Below the pieces are notes generated by a model. That model was not told the origin of the DNA. It was given only the letters and a program-made list of their open reading frames with translations, and made no database searches. 64,000 nt of DNA. It comes from Thalassobium sp. (GTDB lineage: Bacteria > Pseudomonadota > Gammaproteobacteria > Pseudomonadales > Oceanobacteraceae). The stretch is from NCBI GenBank assembly GCA_002733205.1, contig NVUW01000002.1, positions 666,183 to 730,182 of the forward strand, given 5' to 3'. Shown in pieces: positions 43,835 through 52,899 of this stretch. The translations under genes were made by a program, and so were the position numbers. Within the stretch, counting starts at the first letter, position 1; each line of letters starts with the position of its first letter.

Positions 43835-44083
43835 AATGTCTCCCTGTTTGGCAGATGCCATTTTTATTTTTCTGTCAGCTGCGTGGTGATGACGTGGAGT
43901 TTTGTTCGATCAGGCCGTTTTTTTGTACCTGCGTCAGCTGGTGAATAGCTGTTCGCAATACAGACTTTTTTGTTTATTGAGTCTGCTCATTTTATGAACG
44001 GGGCTTTCAGGCTTCAATGTACAAAACAACACTATAAGGGATATATTTGGTGCGTATTGCACCAGGTTGGATTGGGATTCGTT

Positions 44084-45331
44084 ATGAAAATGGCCATCAG
44101 TACCCGTCATCGCTGGCCGAGCGTGCCGCAGCGCATTTTGTATCTGATGCGTTGTGGCGCGGAGCTGGCACTGCAGCTGGCAACCAGCCCGGAGGTTCTG
44201 GATGAACTGGAGGGCAGTAATTTTAAAAGCGGCGATACCGATACTTTGTACGCCGATCCGGTGTTGTCAGCCAAGCAACGGCGAGCTATCCGTGCCGGTA
44301 CGATTCATTGGCTGAATGCCGTGATCGAACGGCCGGATCAGCCTGTCAGCGCTTTTCTGGTGGAAGAGGCCGTGCTCGGCATCAGTGAGCTGTATCCGAC
44401 ACAGGCGGCACAGGTGCTGCTCAATAATGCACGTTCGGTGCAGGATATTGCCTGGCAATACTGGATGAAAATTGTGTTTCAGCTCACCCAGGACCCACTG
44501 GAGCTGCAGCAATTGCTTGAGATTTCATCGGTATCGATCAATACCTTTATCGATGACAGCCTGCAGTTGGGCATAGAGCGGATGCAACGGGATGTCGAAG
44601 CACGTAAGAGCGGTCAGCTGGAAGAGCAGCGCGAACTGATTTCACAGATTATCGCCGGTGATGCGGTGGATCTGGCGGGCGCAGAACGATTGCTGAATTA
44701 CCCCTTCGCGCAGACGCATCACAGCGCCATTATCTGGAGTGAAGAAATTGATACCGAAATTTCCGATCTGGAACACCTTGCTACTGCTTTTCAGAAAGCC
44801 TGTCAGCAGGCGGAGTCGTTAAAAATTCTTGTCAGTCCTTCGGTGGTCTGGGTATGGGCGGCAGCAGAATTTCCGGTGAATGAAAAAGTGCTGGAAATGG
44901 CATTAAAGAACAAAGAAAACATCCGCATCAGTTATGGCGAAGGCGGCAATGGAGTTGATGGTTTCCGCCGCTCGCATCTGGATGCTCAGGCGGCACAGCG
45001 GGTTTTGGGACGATTAAAATCCAACGTACAGCTGGTGAGCTACGACCGTGTGCGCTTAATGGCGTTTTTAGCCAAAGATGCAAAATCGATTCAGCATTAT
45101 TCCGGGCACGTATTGGGCGATCTGGCACAGGCACCGGCCGCGGTGCGCCAATCATTGCACGCTTTTCTGGAGTGCGGCTGTAACGCTACTGAGGCGGCAA
45201 AACGACTGCACACCCACCGCAACACCTTATTACGACGGCTGGCGAAAGCCGAAGAAATGCTGCCACGACCATTGGCCGAAAACCGTATTCAGGTGGCGGT
45301 GGCGCTGGAAGCTTTGTACTGGATTTTATAA
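44084..45331 (+). CDS. PucR/CdaR-type transcriptional regulator
   Basis: 415 residues from ATG 44084 (other in-frame starts reach back to 43970). The body has a GGDEF-like/CdaR central region, and the C-terminus is the HTH_30 helix-turn-helix LHAFLECGCNATEAAKRLHTHRNTLLRRLAKAEEML (about residues 352-387), the hallmark of the PucR group. No PucR ligand domain of known type is obvious at the N-terminus. Likely regulates the divergent metal-dependent-hydrolase gene. Confidence 0.82.
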   Translation: MKMAISTRHRWPSVPQRILYLMRCGAELALQLATSPEVLDELEGSNFKSGDTDTLYADPVLSAKQRRAIRAGTIHWLNAVIERPDQPVSAFLVEEAVLGISELYPTQAAQVLLNNARSVQDIAWQYWMKIVFQLTQDPLELQQLLEISSVSINTFIDDSLQLGIERMQRDVEARKSGQLEEQRELISQIIAGDAVDLAGAERLLNYPFAQTHHSAIIWSEEIDTEISDLEHLATAFQKACQQAESLKILVSPSVVWVWAAAEFPVNEKVLEMALKNKENIRISYGEGGNGVDGFRRSHLDAQAAQRVLGRLKSNVQLVSYDRVRLMAFLAKDAKSIQHYSGHVLGDLAQAPAAVRQSLHAFLECGCNATEAAKRLHTHRNTLLRRLAKAEEMLPRPLAENRIQVAVALEALYWIL

Positions 45332-45355
45332 AAAAGAATGCGTTTTCCGGGTAAT

Positions 45356-45385
45356 AAAAAAGGGACTCGTCAGAGTCCCTTTTTT
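45356..45385. terminator. bidirectional Rho-independent terminator
   Basis: AAAAAAGGGACTC and GAGTCCCTTTTTT, a perfect 13-bp stem with a four-base loop, between the convergent regulator and kinase genes. It has T-runs on both strands. Confidence 0.9.
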
Positions 45386-45403
45386 ATTTTTCTGTGCGAT
45401 TGA

Positions 45404-46399
45404 TTAACCCTGCAGATACGCTTTTAACGGCGCGTGCTGTTCGGCATCCAGACGCGGACCAAACTGGCTGACAACCTGAGCCGAAGCGGCGGACGCCAGA
45501 CGTCCTGCAACATCAAAACCATAATCCTGGGTGATCGCGTAGAGGAAGGCACCGGCAAACATATCGCCTGCACCATTGCTGTCGACGGCGGTGACGCTGT
45601 ACGGTGCAATTTTATGCAGGGTTTCACCGTCGAACGCCAGCGCGCCTTCGGCACCGAGGGTAATGGCGAAGGTTTTGGCGTGCTGTTTAATCATGTCGAT
45701 GGCGATATTCAGATCGTCGGTATCGGCCAGCAGCTTGGCTTCCTGTTCGTTACAGAACAGCAGGTCGACGCCGTCGCCGAGCATTTCCAGCAGGCCGTCT
45801 TTAAAGAACTGCACCATCGCCGGGTCAGAGAAAGTCATTGCCACTTTTACCCCGTGTTTGCGCGCCAGTTCGCGTACGCGTACGGCGGCTGCGCGGGAGG
45901 TGTCGGAGGTCACCAGATAGCCTTCAATATACACATAATCCGATTGCGCTAACGCATCTTCGTGGATGTGCTTTTCGTGCAGGTCGCTGGTAATGCCCAG
46001 ATAGGTATTCATGGTACGTTCGGCATCCGGCGTTACCATCACCAGGCATTTACCGGTTACACCCTGATCACGCTCGCCACCAATATTGGTATCGACTCCG
46101 GCGGCTTTTAAATCGGCGACGTAAAAATCACCGGCTTCGTCGTTGGCTACGTTACAGGTATAAAAGGTTTTTGCGCCGAAATAACTGGCACCAATAATGG
46201 TGTTGGCGGCGCTGCCACCACAGGCGCGTTTTTTCAGGCCGTAATCGCTGGTCAGGGTTTCCAGCATGCTGGCCAGTTGCTGTTCGTCGATGAGGGTCAT
46301 CATGCCTTTCTGGATGCCCGCTTTGGCGAAAAATTCATCGCCGACTTCAAACTCTTTATCGACCAGTGCGTTGCCGATGCCGTAAATGTGGTAACCCAT
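45404..46399 (-). CDS. PfkB-family kinase, adenosine-kinase-like
   Basis: 331 residues. PfkB fold with ACGGSAANTIIG (N-terminal glycine motif, about residue 60) and DSNGAGDMFAGAFLYA (the catalytic Asp and anion hole, about residue 278). Overall form is close to the bacterial adenosine/inosine kinase group, which phosphorylates nucleosides or sugars with ATP. Start ATG 46399. Convergent with the PucR-type gene across the shared terminator; divergent from the K+ channel gene. Confidence 0.87.
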   Translation of the reverse strand: MGYHIYGIGNALVDKEFEVGDEFFAKAGIQKGMMTLIDEQQLASMLETLTSDYGLKKRACGGSAANTIIGASYFGAKTFYTCNVANDEAGDFYVADLKAAGVDTNIGGERDQGVTGKCLVMVTPDAERTMNTYLGITSDLHEKHIHEDALAQSDYVYIEGYLVTSDTSRAAAVRVRELARKHGVKVAMTFSDPAMVQFFKDGLLEMLGDGVDLLFCNEQEAKLLADTDDLNIAIDMIKQHAKTFAITLGAEGALAFDGETLHKIAPYSVTAVDSNGAGDMFAGAFLYAITQDYGFDVAGRLASAASAQVVSQFGPRLDAEQHAPLKAYLQG

Positions 46400-46505
46400 A
46401 ACAGGAATCTCTTTGGTGGGAAATAGCGCGAGTGTAGCGGATTACGCTGGCTTTTTCAGGTACTGATGGCTTGGGGATGAGGTAAGGCCGGGCTATGATG
46501 CGGAC

Positions 46506-47633
46506 ATGAATAAAGTAACCCGTTTTATCCACCATCACCGCCGTGTCCGTCATGCGGTGTACCAGACCGATACCAATATCCGTCGTTCGGTTATTCGCTC
46601 GGCGTTGTTGCTGCTGGGGTTTGCGGCCGTGCATGTGACGGCGATGGTATGGCTGGAAGACATGGCGCTGTGGCACGCCATCTGGCTGACCATGACCACG
46701 CTGACCACCGTGGGGTATGGTGATGTGTCGGCGTCTACGCCGGCCGGACAGGCGGCGACCATGCTGTTGATGTTTATCTGCGGCATTACGCTTATGACTT
46801 TTTTAATCAGCGATTATGTGGATTTTCGCATTGCGCGGCGGGAACGTATCCGCACCGGACACTGGGACTGGAACATGGCCGATCATATTCTCATTATTAA
46901 TTCGCCCAAATATAACCGCGAAGCCTATTTTCAGCGCATGATCATGCAGATCCGCGAAAGCGACGAATACCGCGATACGCCGATCCAGCTGCTGAATGAA
47001 GATTTCCCCGATGGTTTGCCCGACAGCCTGCGTCAGCTGGGAGTGGTGCATACCACCGGGCTTGCCAGCCGGCCGGACGATTTAAAACGCGCCGGAGCCG
47101 AGCGTGCCAGCCATATTGTGGTGCTGGCGCGGGATGAATATTCCGCCGACAGCGATTCTTACACCTTCGATATTGCTTACCGTCTGTTCGAACTGCACCT
47201 TGGCCACCTGACGATTGTTGAATGTGTGGAAGACAGCAACCGGCCACGGCTGCGCAATCTGCAGATTAAAACCGTGCTGCGCCCGATCCGCTCTTATCCG
47301 GAAATCATTGTGCGGGCGATGGTCGCTCCCGGCGTGGAGCTGGTGATTGAGGATATGTTTACCCATGCCGACGACCACCCGGTGCGCTTCCCGGTCTGGC
47401 TGGAAGGCGAGCGCTGGGCCGATGTGGTGAATGCGGTGGTGCAGGCCAATCTGGGCACACCGCTGGCGTATGTGACCAAAGACGGTGAAGTGGTGACCCA
47501 TCCTGATGGTGATCATCATGTGCATGCGCAGTCGTTGATTATTCTGGTGCATACCGAAAAAACACCGACCATTCGTGATGTGCAGCGGGCAATAGAAGTG
47601 CACTTCAATATCCACGCGGCTAAGCTGGATTGA
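46506..47633 (+). CDS. potassium channel, two-helix pore plus RCK-like domain
   Basis: 375 residues. N-terminal pore: first membrane helix about 31-50, filter TVGYGD at 68-73, second helix about 82-104. The remaining 270 residues are a TrkA/RCK-like cytoplasmic regulator (DHILIINSPKYNREAYFQRMIMQIRESDEYRDTPIQLL... VVHTTGLASRPDDLKRAGAERASHIVVLA). The usual Gly-x-Gly nucleotide loop is absent (NSPKYN), so ligand binding may differ from standard RCK channels. Controls K+ flux at the inner membrane. Confidence 0.9.
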   Translation: MNKVTRFIHHHRRVRHAVYQTDTNIRRSVIRSALLLLGFAAVHVTAMVWLEDMALWHAIWLTMTTLTTVGYGDVSASTPAGQAATMLLMFICGITLMTFLISDYVDFRIARRERIRTGHWDWNMADHILIINSPKYNREAYFQRMIMQIRESDEYRDTPIQLLNEDFPDGLPDSLRQLGVVHTTGLASRPDDLKRAGAERASHIVVLARDEYSADSDSYTFDIAYRLFELHLGHLTIVECVEDSNRPRLRNLQIKTVLRPIRSYPEIIVRAMVAPGVELVIEDMFTHADDHPVRFPVWLEGERWADVVNAVVQANLGTPLAYVTKDGEVVTHPDGDHHVHAQSLIILVHTEKTPTIRDVQRAIEVHFNIHAAKLD

Positions 47634-47683
47634 ACAGGTGTTTAATTTAATCCTGTTGTGTCCGTTGTTGCTGCGGAGGAGCT

Positions 47684-47965
47684 ATGGGTCGTCGTCCGTC
47701 TTTTACCCTGTTACTGCTGTGCCTTGCCCTGATCGTGCTGGGCAGCGTCGACAGTCTGACTGAGCGTCTGAGCAATGGCGGACAAGGGCAGTGCCAGCAG
47801 TGTGAACTGGCTGACAGCCCGCCGCGCTGGTTACCACCGCTCCCCGTGACTCTGCCGGGTCTGTTGCTTGATCTGGCGCCGCAGACGCTGATGCCGTTTC
47901 TGCTTCCCACCTTACTGCAGGATAACCCAGGCACTTCCGCTACTCAGGAATCGGCCGCTGCCTGA
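47684..47965 (+). CDS. small membrane-anchored protein with CxxC
   Basis: 93 residues with GGAGGAG immediately before the ATG. One hydrophobic N-terminal segment (FTLLLLCLALIVLGSV) is followed by QGQCQQCEL, a CxxC pair, and two further hydrophobic stretches (LPVTLPGLLLDLA, LMPFLLPTLL). No family recognised. It lies 50 bp after the channel gene. The good ribosome-binding site supports real translation. Confidence 0.6.
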   Translation: MGRRPSFTLLLLCLALIVLGSVDSLTERLSNGGQGQCQQCELADSPPRWLPPLPVTLPGLLLDLAPQTLMPFLLPTLLQDNPGTSATQESAAA

Positions 47966-48120
47966 TTGCCCAGTTGCACGAAAACACTGATGAATGCTTG
48001 TTTAATCATACTCGTGATGTCCGCTATTTTTTCTGTGAATGAATTCGGGCCAAACTGGTCGTAGCGGTTGTGCTGTCGCAGTCCGCCAACCAGGTATTCA
48101 GAATAAGAGGGTGGTGTCAT
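47944..48120 (-). CDS. possible 58-residue small ORF
   Basis: Reads TPPSYSEYLVGGLRQH at the start and ADITSMIKQAFISVF near the end, then a stop at 47944. It has no strong ribosome-binding site, overlaps the end of the small membrane protein by 22 bp on the opposite strand and extends into the cytochrome c' upstream region. Listed as a possibility only. Confidence 0.2.
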   Translation of the reverse strand: MTPPSYSEYLVGGLRQHNRYDQFGPNSFTEKIADITSMIKQAFISVFVQLGNQAAADS

Positions 48121-48295
48121 GGCGGATAATGAGTTCTGCTGATGGCCCCGATTAACGCAGGCAATGGCAATTGCTGGCCTGAAGGCGGTCATCAGTCTTA
48201 CTGATAAAAATGTAAAGGTTGGTAATGGTCGATAGCGCAAAGCCGCCAGACCGATAAACTGCCCACGTAACCGATAATGCTGAGAGGATAAAAGC
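47966..48295. other. intergenic region before the cytochrome c' gene
   Basis: 330 bp. Contains the doubtful 58-residue frame on the minus strand and presumably the promoter for cytochrome c'. No repeats or RNA genes seen. Confidence 0.4.
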
Positions 48296-48754
48296 ATGAA
48301 CCTGATAACACGTACCGCCGTTCTGGCCGCACTGATGGCGAGCAGCACCCTAACCCTGGCTGAAGTAAAAGTGTCTGATGCCGTGGAATACCGTCAGGGT
48401 ATCTACAAAGCCGTGCGCTGGAACTTCGGACCTATGGGCGACATGGTTAAAGGCAAGCAGGAGTTCAATGCCGACGAGTTTTCCCGTCGTGCTGCCAACC
48501 TGGCAGCGCTGAGTAAAATGCCTCTGGAAGGTTTTGTTGCCGGTTCTTATAACGGCACTTACAGCGGCTCTACCGATGCGTTGCCCGCCATTGAAAAAGA
48601 TTGGGAAACCTTTGCCGGCATTATGTCCGACTTTGAAACCAACGCTGCCGCACTGGCAGAAGCCGCCAGCGCGGGTGATATGGATGCCATCCGTCCGGCC
48701 TTCATGAGCGTGGCGAAGACCTGTAAGTCCTGCCACGACAAGTTCAAAGACTGA
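48296..48754 (+). CDS. cytochrome c' (periplasmic)
   Basis: 152 residues with a signal peptide ending in TLA. Four-helix cytochrome c' pattern: VEYRQGIYKAVRWNFGPMGDMVKGKQEFNADEFSRRAANLAALSKMPLEGF, and the C-terminal heme motif CKSCH with Cys143, Cys146 and axial His147. Five-coordinate cytochromes c' bind NO and may protect against nitrosative stress. Convergent with a cytochrome b561 gene 5 bp away; these often function together in electron transfer. Confidence 0.93.
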   Translation: MNLITRTAVLAALMASSTLTLAEVKVSDAVEYRQGIYKAVRWNFGPMGDMVKGKQEFNADEFSRRAANLAALSKMPLEGFVAGSYNGTYSGSTDALPAIEKDWETFAGIMSDFETNAAALAEAASAGDMDAIRPAFMSVAKTCKSCHDKFKD

Positions 48755-48759
48755 GTCGT

Positions 48760-49440
48760 TTAAAGACTGATCAGTCCCCAGACGCTGGCGGCGGCAATCG
48801 CTGCCAGCACTAAGGCTTTCAGCCAGACGCCAGTTTCGGTCGCCACAATTCTGTCGGCGGCCTGATTGGCGCGATGGCTGGCCGGTTTTTTCCCCGTCAG
48901 CATACCTTGCAACAGCGGCTCTTTACGCAGCAGTTGGTGATAGGCCACTGCCGCGATATGAACCGCGACAAGGATCAGCAAGCCATCGAACAGCAGCTTA
49001 TGCCAGCGGGTAATCTCAATACTCAGATCGTAGCCAACCAGATGCGCCAGCGGTCCTTCGGTAAAGATATCGTCGTTGGCAAATAAGCCGGTGCCCGCCT
49101 GCAAAGTACACCATAGCAGCAACACCACGACTGCCCAGCCGCCCAGCGGGTTATGGCTCAGGTACAGCGGCTCGCGACCTTTGAGCATGGCCGCAACGTA
49201 AGCCAGAGTGGCTTTCGGAGAATACAGAAAGTGATTAAAGCGGGCGTAAGCGCTGCCGGCAAAACCCCACAACACCCGAAAGATCACCAGCCCCAGCACG
49301 GTGTAGCCACAACGCTTGTGCCACTCCATCCAGTCACCGCCTTGCTCGCCACTCCACCAGGCAAAGCCAATCACCGCGACCAGAATCCAGTGAAACAGGC
49401 GCACAAAAATATCCCAGACGCGGATGTGGTTGTCGCTCAT
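48760..49440 (-). CDS. cytochrome b561-type membrane protein
   Basis: 226 residues from ATG 49440 with GGAG about 7 bp upstream. Membrane helices contain the heme histidines: VRLFHWILVAVIGF (about residue 14), EWHKRCGYTVLGLVIFRVLWG (about 40), and TRWHKLLFDGLLILVAVHIAAVAYH (about 140-165). Family of di-heme cytochrome b subunits. Forms a probable partner for the convergent cytochrome c' gene. Confidence 0.88.
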   Translation of the reverse strand: MSDNHIRVWDIFVRLFHWILVAVIGFAWWSGEQGGDWMEWHKRCGYTVLGLVIFRVLWGFAGSAYARFNHFLYSPKATLAYVAAMLKGREPLYLSHNPLGGWAVVVLLLWCTLQAGTGLFANDDIFTEGPLAHLVGYDLSIEITRWHKLLFDGLLILVAVHIAAVAYHQLLRKEPLLQGMLTGKKPASHRANQAADRIVATETGVWLKALVLAAIAAASVWGLISL

Positions 49441-49545
49441 ATCTGACTCCACTAATAATGAGGGTGTTAATAATAACTCAGGAGTGCGGGCTTATGGGTA
49501 AAGGAAGGTCAGGGCAACCTGTTCTGCGCCTGGGGATAGCAAGGC

Positions 49546-49578
49546 ATCGCCCGGAAGTGACAGGTCACTCCGGGCGAT
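49546..49578. repeat. long inverted repeat between cytochrome b561 and acyl-CoA synthetase
   Basis: ATCGCCCGGAAGTGAC and GTCACTCCGGGCGAT form a 15-bp stem with one bulge and an AG loop. Neither strand has a following T-run, so it may be a stabilising hairpin or partial terminator. Nearby are imperfect copies of CTCAGGG / TTCAGGG (49585-49640). Confidence 0.5.
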
Positions 49579-49637
49579 ACGGTTTTGCTCAGGGCTTTTG
49601 GCTCAGGGTTCCTGATTCAGTGCTTCTGGTTCAGGGC

Positions 49638-51533
49638 TCAGTGAACAGCCTCGCTGCAGAAGGTATAGCCGGCCAGCACCTTTGCCAGATCCGCGGCCAG
49701 GTTCGGGGTCAGCGTCTGGCTGTCAGCATGGCAGCGATAGCGCGCCACGATACCGCGCTTCGGCTCCTGCTCAACGTCCACCTGCTCCAGTGCCAGACCG
49801 AGTAATTCCGCTTCGCGGCGCACGGCCAGTTCGACTTCAAGCATCATCAGCGCCGGCTTGAAGGTTTTACCCACAGCGGTCAGCGGCAGCGCATCAACCA
49901 CAATCAGCGCTTTCGGCACCGCCGGGCGCTCGGCAATGTGCTGACGCGCGTGCTCCAGCAGTTCTTCATCACTGACACTGACGCCCTGACGCAGTTGCAC
50001 ATAGGCCACCGGCAGCTCGCCGGCATAGATATCCGGACGGCCGACCGCAGCGCACATCGCTACTGCCGGGTGGGCTGCCAGCGCATCTTCAATACTGCGT
50101 GGGTCGATGTTATGACCACCACGGATTATCAGTTCTTTTTTACGCCCGGTAAGCCAGAAGAATCCTTCGGCATCGCAGCGGCCCAGATCGCCGGTGTTAA
50201 ACCAGCGCTGGCCCTCAGGCGTGGTGAACCAGACGCCGTGGTTGTGGGCATCGTCGAGATAGCCCTGAAAGACGTTCGGGCCGCTGATGCAGATTACGCC
50301 GGTTTCGTCGGTCTGCGCATCGCGCAGCCACTGCCCGTGTTCATCCAGCACCATGGCACGCATGTCCTGCCACGGCAGGCGCATGCCAATAGAGCCCGGA
50401 CGCAGCTCGCCTTTCACCGGGCTGACCGACGAAGCACAGACGCCTTCGGTCAGGCCATAGCCTTCCAGTACGCGCAGTCCGCATTGCTGCTCAAAGCGAC
50501 GGATCAGTTCTGCTGGCATGGGCGCGGCACCGCAGATGGCAGCACTGAGCGAGCTGATATCCCAGTCGCCAAAGGGCACCTGCAACAGTGCGGCATAAAT
50601 AGTTGGTACGCCGGAGTAACCATTCACCTTGTGGGTGGCAACGATTTCCCAGAAGCGCGGAATCAGCCCCGGCGCGCGGAAACCCGCAGGCGCGGCCAGC
50701 AGCACGTGGCTGCCACTGGCGAAGGCGGCCAGTCCGGTTCCGAGCAGCGCATTGACATGGAACAGCGGCAGAGCGGTCAGTACGGTGCGGCCACGGCCGA
50801 GCATCGAACCGCCGACAGCCGCATTCAGCTGGCCGGCGAAGATCACTTCGTTACGCTGGCTGTGGCGGGCAATCTTCGGCAAACCGGTGGTGCCACCGGT
50901 ACAGAAGTAAGCGGCAATATCGTCAGCCTGTGGCGCATCGAACAGCAGTTCATCCGCCGGGGCGGCTTCCAGCAGGTCGTTAAAACTCAGTAGCGGCAGT
51001 TCATTGCTCATGCCCGCAGGTACCGGACTGACGCCGTAACGCTGACCGCTGACGCGCAGAATACCCTGCAGGTCAGGCAAACCGGCGCAGGCCTGCGCGG
51101 TACGCGCCCACATATCGGCATCCACCCCGGCATCCACGGTGACAACCCAGCGGGTTTTGGCGGTGCGCAGCAGCTCGCTCAGCTGCGTGCTTTCCAGCTG
51201 GTTGTTGACGGCAAAGGCGATACCGGCGGTCTCAGCACCCCACATGGCGATATGGGTTTCCGGCAGGTTGGGCAGAATCAGTGCCACGACGTCGCCACGC
51301 CCGACACCTAAGCGGCGGAACAGATTGGCGGCGCGGGTGACGTCGGCAAACAGCTCGCGGTAGTTCCAGCGGTGTGGCTGGTGGTGATCGTCGACATGAA
51401 AGAAAAAACTCAGTGCCGGTTCGGGGCCAAACTGCTGCGCGCTCTGTTGCAGTAATTCGTAAGTGTTCGCCAGTGCGGCGTTGGGTTGTGCTGCCTGCTC
51501 GATGGTCAGGATGTCCTGATATTGCCCAATCAT
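49638..51533 (-). CDS. acyl-CoA synthetase (AMP-forming)
   Basis: 631 residues. ANL-superfamily enzyme: phosphate loop YFCTGGTTGLPKIARHSQRN (residues about 210-228), YGLTEGVCAS, WFNTGDLGRCDAEGFFWLTGRKKELIIRGGHNIDPRSIED and C-terminal catalytic lysine in TAVGKTFKP. It activates a fatty or branched acid with ATP and CoA. Divergent from an AraC-family regulator gene, which probably controls it through repeated sites in the intergenic region. Substrate chain length cannot be read from sequence. Confidence 0.92.
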   Translation of the reverse strand: MIGQYQDILTIEQAAQPNAALANTYELLQQSAQQFGPEPALSFFFHVDDHHQPHRWNYRELFADVTRAANLFRRLGVGRGDVVALILPNLPETHIAMWGAETAGIAFAVNNQLESTQLSELLRTAKTRWVVTVDAGVDADMWARTAQACAGLPDLQGILRVSGQRYGVSPVPAGMSNELPLLSFNDLLEAAPADELLFDAPQADDIAAYFCTGGTTGLPKIARHSQRNEVIFAGQLNAAVGGSMLGRGRTVLTALPLFHVNALLGTGLAAFASGSHVLLAAPAGFRAPGLIPRFWEIVATHKVNGYSGVPTIYAALLQVPFGDWDISSLSAAICGAAPMPAELIRRFEQQCGLRVLEGYGLTEGVCASSVSPVKGELRPGSIGMRLPWQDMRAMVLDEHGQWLRDAQTDETGVICISGPNVFQGYLDDAHNHGVWFTTPEGQRWFNTGDLGRCDAEGFFWLTGRKKELIIRGGHNIDPRSIEDALAAHPAVAMCAAVGRPDIYAGELPVAYVQLRQGVSVSDEELLEHARQHIAERPAVPKALIVVDALPLTAVGKTFKPALMMLEVELAVRREAELLGLALEQVDVEQEPKRGIVARYRCHADSQTLTPNLAADLAKVLAGYTFCSEAVH

Positions 51534-51553
51534 GTGTGTGACCTCTTGTTTTT

Positions 51554-51622
51554 ATTACTTGTCATATTTCCATCGGGCCACTTTAATTACTTGGCATTTG
51601 GCAACATTTACTTGGCATTTGG
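51554..51622. promoter_or_regulatory. three direct repeats, probable AraC-regulator operators
   Basis: ATTACTTGTCATATTT (51554-51569), ATTACTTGGCATTTGG (51586-51601) and TTTACTTGGCATTTGG (51607-51622) occur in the same direction, starting 32 and 21 bp apart, just before the start of the AraC gene at 51630. Direct repeats about two helical turns apart are typical AraC-type sites, and they lie between the divergent synthetase and regulator. Confidence 0.75.
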
Positions 51623-51629
51623 ATACAAG

Positions 51630-52673
51630 ATGACGCGTGCAGAGTTTCTGGTAAGAACCCGGGCACTGACCGGGTTTGTGCCGTTGGTAAAACAGCTGGG
51701 TGGCGATGCGGCCGCGCTGCTGGCTGCCAAAGGGTTAACCGTGCGGGAGCTGGAAGACGAGCAGTTCAGCCTGCCTTTACGCGCTTTCGCCGAACTGATC
51801 AGCGATGCCGCCACAGCGCTGAATAAGCCCGACTTCGGCATTCTGCTGGCGGCCAGGCAAAACCTGTCGGTGCTGGGGCCGATTGCTCTGGCGGCCCAGC
51901 ACGCTGGTTGCGTGGGGGACGCGCTGGAGCTGGTGGGGCGCTATATGCCTTACCACTCGCCGGGCCTGACGCTCACGGTCTGTGTGGAAGGGGATGACGC
52001 CGTGCTGCGCCTGCGCCATAACCTGATACTGCAGGGCGAAGTACGGCGTCACGTTACCGAGCTGCCGTATGCGGTGTCGCTGGCTTTTATGCGCATGATC
52101 AGCCGCCGCGAAGGCCGCGACTGGCAACTCAGCTTTCAGCACGATTCACCGCTCAGTCTGGCCCGTTACCGCCGCTTACTGGGTTGCCCGGTGGCGTTGC
52201 AGCAGGCGGAAGACAGCCTGCGCTTTCCCGCCAGCCTGCTGACGCTGCCCATTGATGCGGCCAACCGCGATCTGCAGGAAGCCGCGGCGCGTACCGTGCG
52301 TTATCTGATTCAGCGTTCGCCCCTTGATCTCGGTCAGCAGGTCAGCACGCTGGTGGAACGTTCGCTGGCAACGGGTAACTGCACGCTGCCCGTGATTGCA
52401 ACGCAGCTGCAGATGCCCCGTCACCAGTTGCAGCGTCAGCTGGCGGCACTGGGTATGCGCTTTGAAGATATTGTCGATAACCTGCGCCGCGAGCGGCTGC
52501 AGACTCTGTTGCCGCACAGCCAGATTCCCCTGACCGAAGTGGCGCTGCAGCTTGGTTATGGTGATCCGAGTTCACTGACCCGCGCCTGTCACCGCTGGTT
52601 TGCGCAGTCACCCAAAGCGTTGCGTCGGGCGGCTCTGCCCGGCATGCAGCAGGGGACGCCGTCAGCGCCATAA
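51630..52673 (+). CDS. AraC-family transcriptional regulator (OruR/ArgR group)
   Basis: 347 residues from ATG 51630; a longer frame from 51486 overlaps the synthetase gene and the repeats. The N-terminal ligand-binding domain (Arabinose_bd-like: AGCVGDALELVGRYMPYHSPGLTL) and C-terminal double helix-turn-helix (LPVIATQLQMPRHQLQRQLAALGMRFEDIVDNLRRERLQTLLPHSQIPLTEVALQLGYGDPSSLTRACHRWF) are both typical. Probable activator of the divergent acyl-CoA synthetase. Confidence 0.9.
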   Translation: MTRAEFLVRTRALTGFVPLVKQLGGDAAALLAAKGLTVRELEDEQFSLPLRAFAELISDAATALNKPDFGILLAARQNLSVLGPIALAAQHAGCVGDALELVGRYMPYHSPGLTLTVCVEGDDAVLRLRHNLILQGEVRRHVTELPYAVSLAFMRMISRREGRDWQLSFQHDSPLSLARYRRLLGCPVALQQAEDSLRFPASLLTLPIDAANRDLQEAAARTVRYLIQRSPLDLGQQVSTLVERSLATGNCTLPVIATQLQMPRHQLQRQLAALGMRFEDIVDNLRRERLQTLLPHSQIPLTEVALQLGYGDPSSLTRACHRWFAQSPKALRRAALPGMQQGTPSAP

Positions 52674-52899
52674 GTCGTCTCTTTTTCTTCTTTCTCTTTT
52701 TATCCATGACTGCCGGTGTGTCAGCGGGCACTGCCGTGTGGACGCTGTGCTGTGGCTGGTGTCCGGACGATTATGCAAATCCGGCTTGCAGCTGATCAGC
52801 GATTACTTATTATGGCGGGCCACGCCGTTTTGCTCCGCATGGCCGGTCTTTGGCGTATGACAAAACGATTCTTACTAACCTGTTCAAGGAACGATATTC

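Noticed and set aside
49546..49578. terminator of the acyl-CoA synthetase gene
   Set aside because: Long stem but no T-run on either strand; kept only as an inverted repeat.
49938..50993. 351-codon plus-strand frame
   Set aside because: Antisense to the acyl-CoA synthetase; composition follows from the opposite strand.
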